From: Massiliimalia sp964370215
Lineage (GTDB): Bacteria > Bacillota > Clostridia > Oscillospirales > Ruminococcaceae
NCBI GenBank assembly: GCA_964370215.1
Contig: CAYJIM010000041.1
Span: 1 to 21,710 of the forward strand
Direction of reading: 5' to 3'
DNA length: 21,710 bases
Of the stretch, positions 8,642-14,871 are shown in pieces; within the stretch, counting starts at the first letter, position 1, and every line of letters starts with the position of its first letter. The notes under the pieces were generated by a model. That model worked only from the letters and a program-made list of their open reading frames with translations. It was not told the origin of the DNA and made no database searches. The position numbers and the translations under genes were made by a program.

Positions 8642-8652
8642 AGGTAAGATCA

Positions 8653-9471
8653 ATGGCAGGTGTTGACAACGGCAAGACCACACAGTTTGCGGAATATACC
8701 AATGACCAACTGTTTGCGCTGTACCGCAGTACCGGTCGTTTGGATGTCAAACAGGAACTTGCCATGCGGTACTTGTATGTGGTTCGCAGCATTGCGTTGC
8801 AGATGCGCAATGTGTACATCGGCTTTGAACAGGTGGAGGACATTGTCAACGAAGGGGTACTGACGTTGATGAAAGCGATCGATCGATTTGAAGCGGATAA
8901 AAATGTAAAATTTGAAACCTATATTTCTAAACGGATTCGTGGTATGATTGTCGACATTGCAAGAAAGCAAGACTGGGTACCCAGAGCAGTCCGTAAAACC
9001 TATAAAAAAATTTGTGACCTGCGTGACAGCTACTATGCCCTCAACGGTGTAGAGCCGACGGTGGAAGAAATTTGTCAAACGCTTGATTTGACCGAGGAAA
9101 AGTATAAGGAAATTATGAGCAAATCCGCTTTCTTTTTGGTGTTGTCTCTTGACATGGCACTGGAGGAAGCGGCGGAGCATAAAAAGCAAATTGCCCCACC
9201 GACAGAAAATCCGGCCGATCTGCCTGAAGCGACACTACTGACAAAAGAAGTCAAGGGCGATCTACTGGCAGGGTTACAAACGCTCAAAGAAAAAGAACAA
9301 TTGGTGGTATCGCTTTACTATGTAGACGAGATCAGCATGAAGGACATTGCAAAAATTTTAGATGTCAGTGAACCGCGTGTGTCACAGATTCATGCAGCCG
9401 CCATCAAAAAATTACGACAGCATTTGATAGGACAAGACGAAGCAAAAACAGTCACCGCAAAGATGGGGTAA
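8653..9471 (+). CDS. fliA: sigma-28 family RNA polymerase factor (FliA/SigD)
   Basis: This sigma factor would direct late flagellar and chemotaxis promoters. The 272 residues show region 2 (LAMRYLYVVRSIALQM through FETYISKRIRGMIVDIARKQDW, with the WVPR turn typical of FliA-type factors). Region 3 follows (VEPTVEEICQTLDLTEEKY). Region 4 has a helix-turn-helix (LKEKEQLVVSLYYVDEISMKD then IAKILDVSEPRVSQIHAAAI, two adjacent segments). GAGGTAAG precedes the ATG. No flgM anti-sigma gene is in the window. SigD is the Bacillus name for the same factor. Confidence 0.92.
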   Translation: MAGVDNGKTTQFAEYTNDQLFALYRSTGRLDVKQELAMRYLYVVRSIALQMRNVYIGFEQVEDIVNEGVLTLMKAIDRFEADKNVKFETYISKRIRGMIVDIARKQDWVPRAVRKTYKKICDLRDSYYALNGVEPTVEEICQTLDLTEEKYKEIMSKSAFFLVLSLDMALEEAAEHKKQIAPPTENPADLPEATLLTKEVKGDLLAGLQTLKEKEQLVVSLYYVDEISMKDIAKILDVSEPRVSQIHAAAIKKLRQHLIGQDEAKTVTAKMG

Positions 9472-9509
9472 CGACCCCAAAGAAGGCAATGCAAAAGGGA
9501 GGAACCACA

Positions 9510-10265
9510 ATGTTTCAAGGGTATTATGGATTGACATCGGGGATGCTAACACAGACCAGAAACTTGGATGTCATCAGCAACAACATGGCCAATGTTTCGA
9601 CCACCGGTTACAAAAGCGATCAATTTATTGTGGAGAGCTTTGGGGAGGCTATGGTGTACAACACCAGTCGAATCGACCAAGGGGCAGAAGCACTTTTGGG
9701 TAGTAAAACAAAATTGGTGGCCTCGGATCGGAATTATACCGATTTTTCCATCGGTGCACCGATTCAAACCACCAGAACACTTGATTTTTCCTTGGCTGAT
9801 TCCGGCTTTTTTGTCATCCAAACGCCGGAAGGCAACGTCTACACCAGAAACGGATCCTTTTCGCTTGATGGTGAGGGGTACTTGACTTTGCAGGGCATTG
9901 GTAGGGTTTTGGGCACCGATGGTGCAGGGATTCAACTGGGCACCGATGAAATAGTTGCAGATTCGCTCGGAAACCTGTATAATGATGAGACAGGGACATT
10001 CCTCGGCAGAATTGCAACAGTAGACTTTGCGGACTATGATACCCAATTGCTGAAAGAAGACGGTGGGGTATTTGTGGCGCAGGGCCAGGTCGATGTGGCA
10101 CAGACACCAATGACCCAAAAGACCTTGGAAGGCAGCAATGTCGATGTGGTTTATGAAATGACCCAAATGATGGCGAGCAACCGTGCATTGCAAAGTAGTG
10201 CGCAGGTATTTAGCATGTACGATCAACTGCTTGGCAAGATCGTTTCGCAATTGGGACCAACATAA
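9510..10265 (+). CDS. flgF: flagellar rod protein of the FlgF/FlgG family (FlhO-like)
   Basis: This is an exported axial protein of the rod/hook family. From ATG 9510 it has 251 residues. The N-terminal rod signature (LTQTRNLDVISNNMANVSTTG), the central FlgF/FlgG pattern DSGFFVIQTPEG followed by YTRNGSFSLDGEGYL, and the C-terminal helix (GSNVDVVYEMTQMMASNRALQ) are all present. An in-frame ATG at 9489 would add seven residues, but it lies ahead of the clear ribosome-binding site AAGGGAGGA, which serves ATG 9510. It is paired with a second family member downstream, like flhO-flhP in Bacillus. Which of the two corresponds to FlgF and which to FlgG is inferred from order only. Confidence 0.85.
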   Translation: MFQGYYGLTSGMLTQTRNLDVISNNMANVSTTGYKSDQFIVESFGEAMVYNTSRIDQGAEALLGSKTKLVASDRNYTDFSIGAPIQTTRTLDFSLADSGFFVIQTPEGNVYTRNGSFSLDGEGYLTLQGIGRVLGTDGAGIQLGTDEIVADSLGNLYNDETGTFLGRIATVDFADYDTQLLKEDGGVFVAQGQVDVAQTPMTQKTLEGSNVDVVYEMTQMMASNRALQSSAQVFSMYDQLLGKIVSQLGPT

Positions 10266-10321
10266 TCGATACTTGACGCTTGAAACTAAGAAGATGAACA
10301 CGGATACCTTGGAGGGATGTT

Positions 10322-11035
10322 ATGAACACATCATTTTACACCGCCGCACGTGGCGTGATGACCCAACAGGAAAAAATGAATTTGATTTCCAATAATGTTG
10401 CCAATGTCAACACTGTTGGTTACAAAAACAAGCAAGGGTCGTTTCAGGATTTGTTTTATTATAATATGGTTACACCGGAAGAGCCGCTCACCAATCTCAC
10501 GGCCGGTGCCGGTGCAAAACTGGATCATACCAACACCGACTACAGTGATGGCGGTTTGCTGGAAGGGTCTGACAAACAACTCAACTTCGCGATCACAGGA
10601 GAAGGGTTCTTTGCCACCTTTAATCCGACCAACGGTGAAACCGCTTACACCCGAAATGGGATCTTTTCCTGGTCGCTGCGTACCGATGGCTTTTACCTTG
10701 TCAACGATGACGGCAACCTCGTGTTAGATGCAAACGGCAATTCCATCGTGCAGGTGGATGGCCAAATGAATCAAACTCCAGGGGTATTTACCTTTGAAAA
10801 TACCGATGGGATGCTAGCGATCAGTGCCAATGAATTTGTCCCGATCGAGAAAAATGGGCCACCGACTGTGGTGCAGTCACCAAACCTACAACAAGGATAT
10901 GTGGAAGCATCCAATGTGGACTTAGCTCAGGAAATGGCAAACATTGTAGAGACATCGAGGGCTTACTCTTACGTCATGCGTATGGTCACAACATCGGACG
11001 AAGTGCAACAAACGATCAACAATTTGAGAGGATAA
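10322..11035 (+). CDS. flgG: flagellar rod protein of the FlgG family (FlhP-like)
   Basis: This is the second member of the rod gene pair. The 237 residues start with the rod signature (ARGVMTQQEKMNLISNNVAN). They carry the FlgG-type core ITGEGFFATFNPTNGETAYT followed by RNGIFSWS, and end in EASNVDLAQEMANIVETSRA and a short coiled-coil tail. It is slightly shorter than enterobacterial FlgG (about 260). GGAGGG lies 4 bases before the ATG. The cheC gene starts 7 bases after the stop, so rod and chemotaxis genes share one transcript. Confidence 0.85.
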   Translation: MNTSFYTAARGVMTQQEKMNLISNNVANVNTVGYKNKQGSFQDLFYYNMVTPEEPLTNLTAGAGAKLDHTNTDYSDGGLLEGSDKQLNFAITGEGFFATFNPTNGETAYTRNGIFSWSLRTDGFYLVNDDGNLVLDANGNSIVQVDGQMNQTPGVFTFENTDGMLAISANEFVPIEKNGPPTVVQSPNLQQGYVEASNVDLAQEMANIVETSRAYSYVMRMVTTSDEVQQTINNLRG

Positions 11036-11041
11036 CCAAAG

Positions 11042-11668
11042 ATGAGGATACAGGGATTTGAACAGGTCAATGAAATGCACCAAGACATGTTGCGTGAAAT
11101 CGGCAACATCGGTACAGGAAATGCTGCAACAGTGCTGTCGCAAATGCTGGGCTTGGAAGTAAAAGTGACGATGCCAGAAACCAAAATTCTCCCCTTCGGC
11201 AAAGTAGTAGATGAATTGGGGCACCCAGAGCAACCCACCATTGCGGTTGTTTCACAATTGACCGGGGAAATGAATGCGGTGGTATTGTTCTTGATTCCAT
11301 TTGACTTTGCCAGTGCCCTGACCACGGCAATGCTCGGGCAACCGACCAATTGCTATGCGGATGTGGACGAAATGGCGATTTCAGCACTGGTCGAAGTCGG
11401 CAATATTGTTATTTCTTCTTATGTAGGCTCTTTTTCCACCTTTACCGGCCTCAAGTCCGACCTATCGGTGCCGACAGGGACGGTCAATATGCTAGGTGGA
11501 GTATTGAATATTGCGATGTTGGAAGTCGCTTACGATGCCAACGCCATGATGGTGGTACCGGGGAAATTTATCCTTGGCGATCAATTGCATCAAGGAGCAA
11601 TCCTGATGGTACCTTCCATGGAATCGCTCAACGTGTTAATACAGAAATTGGAGAGTTTTTGTGGATAG
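11042..11668 (+). CDS. cheC: CheY-P phosphatase CheC
   Basis: CheC dephosphorylates CheY-P and is stimulated by binding CheD; it also controls how much CheD is free to act on receptors. The 208 residues have two CheC active-site helices, each with its Glu and Asn: E19/N22 in REIGNIGTGNAATVLSQML and E119/N122 in ALVEVGNIVISSYVGSF. It lacks the FliN domain that marks FliY. GAGAGG lies 9 bases before the ATG. Its last eight bases overlap the cheD start, coupling the two partner proteins at translation. Confidence 0.96.
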   Translation: MRIQGFEQVNEMHQDMLREIGNIGTGNAATVLSQMLGLEVKVTMPETKILPFGKVVDELGHPEQPTIAVVSQLTGEMNAVVLFLIPFDFASALTTAMLGQPTNCYADVDEMAISALVEVGNIVISSYVGSFSTFTGLKSDLSVPTGTVNMLGGVLNIAMLEVAYDANAMMVVPGKFILGDQLHQGAILMVPSMESLNVLIQKLESFCG

Positions 11669-12146
11669 ACAGATTAAAGTACAGATTGCAGATATGGGCC
11701 TGACCAGACAGCAAGGAACACTCATTACCTATGCGCTGGGCTCTTGTGTGGGCATCAGCCTGTACGATCCGGTGATTAAACTTGGGTGTCTGCTTCATAT
11801 CATGTTGCCTCAAGCAATCAGTCCCAATGAATCAAATCCCTATAAGTTTGCAGATCTAGGCATTCGTGAGATGCTTCGTAAGATGAGCATCATGGGTGGG
11901 GTACAGCAGCGTTACATCTGTAAAATTGCAGGGGGGGCCAAAATGTTTGACACGGGGGCAAGTAACTCTGCCTTATCCAACATTGGGGCACGCAATGTGC
12001 AAACAGTACGGGCAATTTTGCGCCAGTCCGGTATCCGTATTAGCGGTGAGGATGTGGAGGGGAATCGTGCACGCACGATGATTGTAGATGTTGCCACAGG
12101 CGTTGTGCGCATTCGTACCATTGGATTCCCTGAAAAGCAACTGTAA
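11661..12146 (+). CDS. cheD: receptor glutamine deamidase CheD
   Basis: CheD deamidates glutamines on chemoreceptors and acts as a CheY-P-dependent feedback element through CheC. The 161 residues show the catalytic triad as expected from the Thermotoga enzyme: T23, C29 in ALGSCVGISLYDP and H46 in LLHIMLP. GGAKMF in the middle is also typical. The start is GTG 11661, inside the end of cheC, with GGAGAG six bases upstream; no later start keeps the conserved N-terminal strand. About 60 bases without a clear promoter separate it from cheV. Confidence 0.95.
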   Translation: MDRQIKVQIADMGLTRQQGTLITYALGSCVGISLYDPVIKLGCLLHIMLPQAISPNESNPYKFADLGIREMLRKMSIMGGVQQRYICKIAGGAKMFDTGASNSALSNIGARNVQTVRAILRQSGIRISGEDVEGNRARTMIVDVATGVVRIRTIGFPEKQL

Positions 12147-12207
12147 CAAGGTAAATCGGTTTTCCAGACAAGGGAAATCTTAAAGAATAAAGAAAGCGGT
12201 GAGGCAA

Positions 12208-13107
12208 ATGTCAAAAACAGAAATCTTATTGGAGACAGGAACCAACGAGATAGAGATTATGAAGTTTACCATTTATGATGAATTGTATGCCATCAATGTG
12301 GCAAAAGTGCGTGAAATTATGATGTGCCAACCCACCAAACCCATGCCACATGCGCATGCAGCGGTGGAAGGGATTTTTAAACCACGTGACATGGTCTTTA
12401 CCGCTGTGGATTTGCCATTTTATTTGACAGGCAAAGAAAGTGAACCGCAGGAAAAGGATCTGTTTATGGTCACAAACTTCAATCAGATGCACATCGCTTT
12501 TCGCGTGCATTCGGTCGTCGGCATCCAACGCCTTTCTTGGAAAGAGATTCGAAAACCCGATAAAACGTTGGTACGCGGGGAAGAAAGTGTAGCGACAGGC
12601 ATTGCAGAGGCCAATGGGGAACTGGTCATCATCCTAGACTTTGAAAAAATTGTCGGGGACATTGCTCTTGCTACTAGCCTACGTGCAGAATTGGTCGACA
12701 ATGTAGAGGAGCGAAAAAAACGCAGTGGTAGAGTGTTTATTGCAGAAGACTCTGTCATGCTTTCCAAACTGATTTTGGACGCACTGCACAAAGCCGGTTA
12801 CCACGATACCAAACAATTCAACAATGGGCAGGAACTGTGGGATTACCTCTGTGCTGAAAAAGAAGAAGCGGATCTGCCGGAACTTGTCATCACTGACATT
12901 GAAATGCCACAAATGGATGGACATCGTTTGACTAAATTGATCAAGACCCATGCCGACTATAAACACCTACCGGTGCTCATTTTCTCGTCGCTCATCAACG
13001 AAGAAATGCGCCGTAAGGGCAAGGAAGTTGGGGCAAATGAACAGCTATCTAAACCTGAAATTGGCAGGTTGATTCACTTGATGGACGATCTGCTGTCGCC
13101 ACGGTAG
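12208..13107 (+). CDS. cheV: chemotaxis coupling protein CheV (CheW plus receiver domain)
   Basis: CheV couples receptors to CheA and adjusts sensitivity through a phosphorylated receiver domain. The 299 residues comprise a CheW-like domain (about 13-160, starting EIMKFTIYDELYAINVAKVR) and a receiver (about 174-299) with E180-D181, phospho-acceptor D230 in LVITDIEMPQMDG and K282. An in-frame GTG at 12199 would add three residues but overlaps the purine-rich GGTGAGG that serves ATG 12208. No CheW or CheA gene is present here, so CheV must work with array components encoded elsewhere. The parA-like gene follows after 51 bases. Confidence 0.92.
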   Translation: MSKTEILLETGTNEIEIMKFTIYDELYAINVAKVREIMMCQPTKPMPHAHAAVEGIFKPRDMVFTAVDLPFYLTGKESEPQEKDLFMVTNFNQMHIAFRVHSVVGIQRLSWKEIRKPDKTLVRGEESVATGIAEANGELVIILDFEKIVGDIALATSLRAELVDNVEERKKRSGRVFIAEDSVMLSKLILDALHKAGYHDTKQFNNGQELWDYLCAEKEEADLPELVITDIEMPQMDGHRLTKLIKTHADYKHLPVLIFSSLINEEMRRKGKEVGANEQLSKPEIGRLIHLMDDLLSPR

Positions 13108-13158
13108 TCTCGTGATGCGACAAAGCCATACAATTTAAATTAGTGGGGGAAGAAAATA

Positions 13159-13929
13159 GTGGCAGTGACAATTGTATTGACCAATCAAAAGGGTGGCGTC
13201 GGAAAAACAACAACAACAGGGGCATTGGTTGCAGGCCTTGTCAAACAAGGGAATCGAGTGTTGTCTGTGGATCTCGATCCGCAAGGAAATTTAGGTTTTA
13301 GCCTTGGTATTGACATCGAACAGGGCAATACTGTTTATGAAGTGCTGACCGGCACGACCGATATCAAAAAAGCGATCCGTTCTACCGAATCCTATGGAGA
13401 TATTTTGACTTCCAATATTTTACTCAGTCAAAGCGAAGTGATGTTTCAGCAAGAGGACCGTCAAGTGCTGTTGAAGAAAGAATTGGAAACGGTGAAAGAA
13501 CTTTATGACTACATTGTCATTGACACGCCACCGGCATTGGGGATCTTGACTGTCAACGGTTATGCGGCAGCGGATTACCTCATCATCCCGATGGCGGCGG
13601 AGATCTTGAGCTTGGTCGGGTTGATTCAATTGAAGGACACCGTGGAAGGGGTTCGTGGAAATTTGAACCCCGACTTGGAAGTCCTTGGCATTTTGCTGAC
13701 ACGCTATAATCGCCGTACTCATCTTGCTAGAGATGTGGAAGAAATGGCAGGTGCGGTTGCCCAGCAAATTGAAACGACTGTCTTTGACAGCAAAATTCGA
13801 TCAGGCGTTGCCATTGCAGAGGCACCGGCACATGGACGCAATATTCTGGACTATGCACCGCGCACCAATGTTGCAAAGGATTACCTCGCATTTGTAAAAG
13901 AAGTGACAGAAAAAATAAAAACAATGTAG
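13159..13929 (+). CDS. ParA/Soj-type ATPase in the chemotaxis operon
   Basis: ParA ATPases bind nonspecific DNA or a membrane as ATP dimers and position a cargo whose partner stimulates ATP hydrolysis. The 256 residues open with the deviant Walker A box QKGGVGKTTTT (signature K11, catalytic-loop K16). LSVDLDPQGNLGFSLG and the Walker B-type strand DYIVIDTPPALG follow. LDPQGN and the lack of a FlhG-type N-terminal activation helix point to the ParA/Soj branch rather than FlhG/YlxH. The start is GTG 13159 with GGGGGAAG about 8 bases upstream. The next gene begins 15 bases later and encodes a ComFB-domain protein, in the position where parB lies in parAB operons. Analogues are PpfA (Rhodobacter) and ParC (Vibrio), which place chemotaxis clusters; that role here is inference. 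Confidence 0.88.
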   Translation: MAVTIVLTNQKGGVGKTTTTGALVAGLVKQGNRVLSVDLDPQGNLGFSLGIDIEQGNTVYEVLTGTTDIKKAIRSTESYGDILTSNILLSQSEVMFQQEDRQVLLKKELETVKELYDYIVIDTPPALGILTVNGYAAADYLIIPMAAEILSLVGLIQLKDTVEGVRGNLNPDLEVLGILLTRYNRRTHLARDVEEMAGAVAQQIETTVFDSKIRSGVAIAEAPAHGRNILDYAPRTNVAKDYLAFVKEVTEKIKTM

Positions 13930-13944
13930 AGAGGGTGTAACCAA

Positions 13945-14562
13945 ATGCCTAGAAAAACCAATAAAACAAGTCATGTGCTCAATCTGTTGTCGAACGGTGC
14001 AGAGCCGGAAGTGGCAGAAAAGCAAGTGGCGACCAAAGAACAGAAAGCGGAGCCTGAAAGTACCGTTGCAGTGGTGCAAACCTCTGTGGACGGCGACCCG
14101 TTGGCAGCACAAATTCGCACTTCATTGGAAGGTGCTTTGGAAGCGGAAACACCGCAAACACAGCAAACAGAGACTCCGGCACGCAAAAAGAAAAATCAAC
14201 CTGAGGTGACCGAGAAAGTTTCAGCGCCTATTCCGCTGGACGAACCACCGACACAGACACGGATCAAAAAAGGACAAATGCCCACCCAAACTGGGGGTGA
14301 ATTTGAATTTGTCAGTGTCATGGAACATTTGTTGGATCGTGAATTGTTAAAATATATGCACCATCAAGGAATGTGTACCTGCTCGCGTTGTCAAACCGAT
14401 GTCATTGCGTTGACATTGACAAACCTCCCTGCAAAATACGTGGTGGCGGTCAAAGGCGAAGTGTCGCCGCTTTTGGACTACTATGGAACCAAATACAACG
14501 GGCGTATTGCGGTGGAATTGACCAAAGCGTGTCTGCGTATAGCGGAGCATCCCCATCACTAA
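13945..14562 (+). CDS. ComFB-domain protein with long disordered N-terminus
   Basis: The 205-residue protein has three parts. Residues 1-20 form a basic then hydrophobic segment (MPRKTNKTSHVLNLLSNG). Residues 20-118 are Gln/Glu/Thr/Pro-rich and likely unstructured. The C-terminal ComFB domain (about 122-200) has FEFVSVMEHLLDRELLKYM, a Cys cluster CTCSRC (C144, C146, C149) and TDVIALTLTNLPAKYVVAVK. ComFB proteins were first named for a competence locus; some cyanobacterial members have been reported to bind c-di-GMP. The gene lies 15 bases after the parA-like gene with GAGAGGGTG upstream, and is the last of the operon. The domain call is good; function as ParA partner or c-di-GMP sensor is inference. 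No clear terminator follows before the mgtE promoter. Confidence 0.75.
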   Translation: MPRKTNKTSHVLNLLSNGAEPEVAEKQVATKEQKAEPESTVAVVQTSVDGDPLAAQIRTSLEGALEAETPQTQQTETPARKKKNQPEVTEKVSAPIPLDEPPTQTRIKKGQMPTQTGGEFEFVSVMEHLLDRELLKYMHHQGMCTCSRCQTDVIALTLTNLPAKYVVAVKGEVSPLLDYYGTKYNGRIAVELTKACLRIAEHPHH

Positions 14563-14614
14563 AGTTTGCTTGGTATGAAAATGAAGTAGAAGCGGAATCT
14601 TACAAACTTTTTGC

Positions 14615-14644
14615 TTGACAAATCCCCTGATAAAGGGGTACAAT
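14615..14644 (+). promoter_or_regulatory. sigma-A-type promoter of the mgtE transcript
   Basis: TTGACA (14615-14620) and TACAAT (14639-14644) are separated by 18 bases, close to consensus, placing transcription start near 14651. The spacer holds a small palindrome, CCCCT-GATAA-AGGGG (14624-14638), that could be a regulator site or chance. It lies about 50 bases after the ComFB-gene stop and well ahead of mgtE. Confidence 0.75.
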
Positions 14645-14650
14645 AGAATA

Positions 14651-14871
14651 AATGTAAACGATGTCCCCTGCAACGAGCATTTGTTGTGGGGGCTATGTTT
14701 GCCATCATGAAAAGAGAGGTGAGGAAAATGGAAGCAGGAAGTAGTTTGAGTACCCCTGATCCTTGGCAGCAGAAAAGTGAAGGTCGTTGTTTTCATTTTT
14801 CTGCCATGTTCATACGATAAATGGGTGCAATACTTCCTACCTAAAGCAAAAAACTATTAGGAGGAACGAAG
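14651..14871 (+). promoter_or_regulatory. structured 5' leader of mgtE
   Basis: The leader is about 220 nt long. Hairpin I pairs 14665-14674 with 14683-14692 (ten pairs, two G-U). A long-range stem P1 pairs AGGAAGTA (14736-14743) with TACTTCCT (14831-14838). Inside it a hairpin pairs GGCAG and AAAAGTGAA (14764-14780) with the U-rich 3' arm ending CTGCC (14791-14804). A competing pairing joins TTCCTA (14834-14839) with TAGGAG (14858-14863), which covers the mgtE Shine-Dalgarno; it cannot coexist with P1. I do not see the conserved elements of the M-box (ykoK) Mg2+ riboswitch. Stems were found by eye; no energy calculation was made. Confidence 0.55.
14728..14820 (+). CDS. putative mgtE leader peptide, 30 codons
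   Basis: An ORF of 30 codons starts at ATG 14728, right after the strong Shine-Dalgarno GAGAGGTGAGG (14714-14724), and ends at TAA 14818-14820, 51 bases before mgtE. It begins MEAGSSLSTPDPWQQK and ends CFHFSAMFIR. An upstream in-frame ATG at 14707 lies before that ribosome-binding site and is less likely. Its codons span both arms of the inner leader hairpin and the 5' arm of stem P1, so translation would open both. The TPDP run recalls the EPDPTP start of the Salmonella/E. coli MgtL peptide, in which acidic and proline codons destabilise ribosomes at low Mg2+. That parallel is inference. Confidence 0.5.
   Translation: MEAGSSLSTPDPWQQKSEGRCFHFSAMFIR

Noticed and set aside
13159..13929. FlhG/YlxH (MinD-like) flagellar number regulator
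   Set aside because: The N-terminus begins directly with the Walker A strand and has LDPQGN typical of ParA/Soj; the N-terminal DQAxxLR-type activation helix of FlhG and a C-terminal membrane helix are missing.
14651..14871. M-box (ykoK) Mg2+ riboswitch upstream of mgtE
   Set aside because: GGTGAGG occurs at 14718-14724, but the rest of the conserved M-box core (GCTCCT, the CTGCC and GCCAATGGGTC segments) is not visible in order, and GGTGAGG is explained as the leader ORF's ribosome-binding site. A covariance-model search would settle it.
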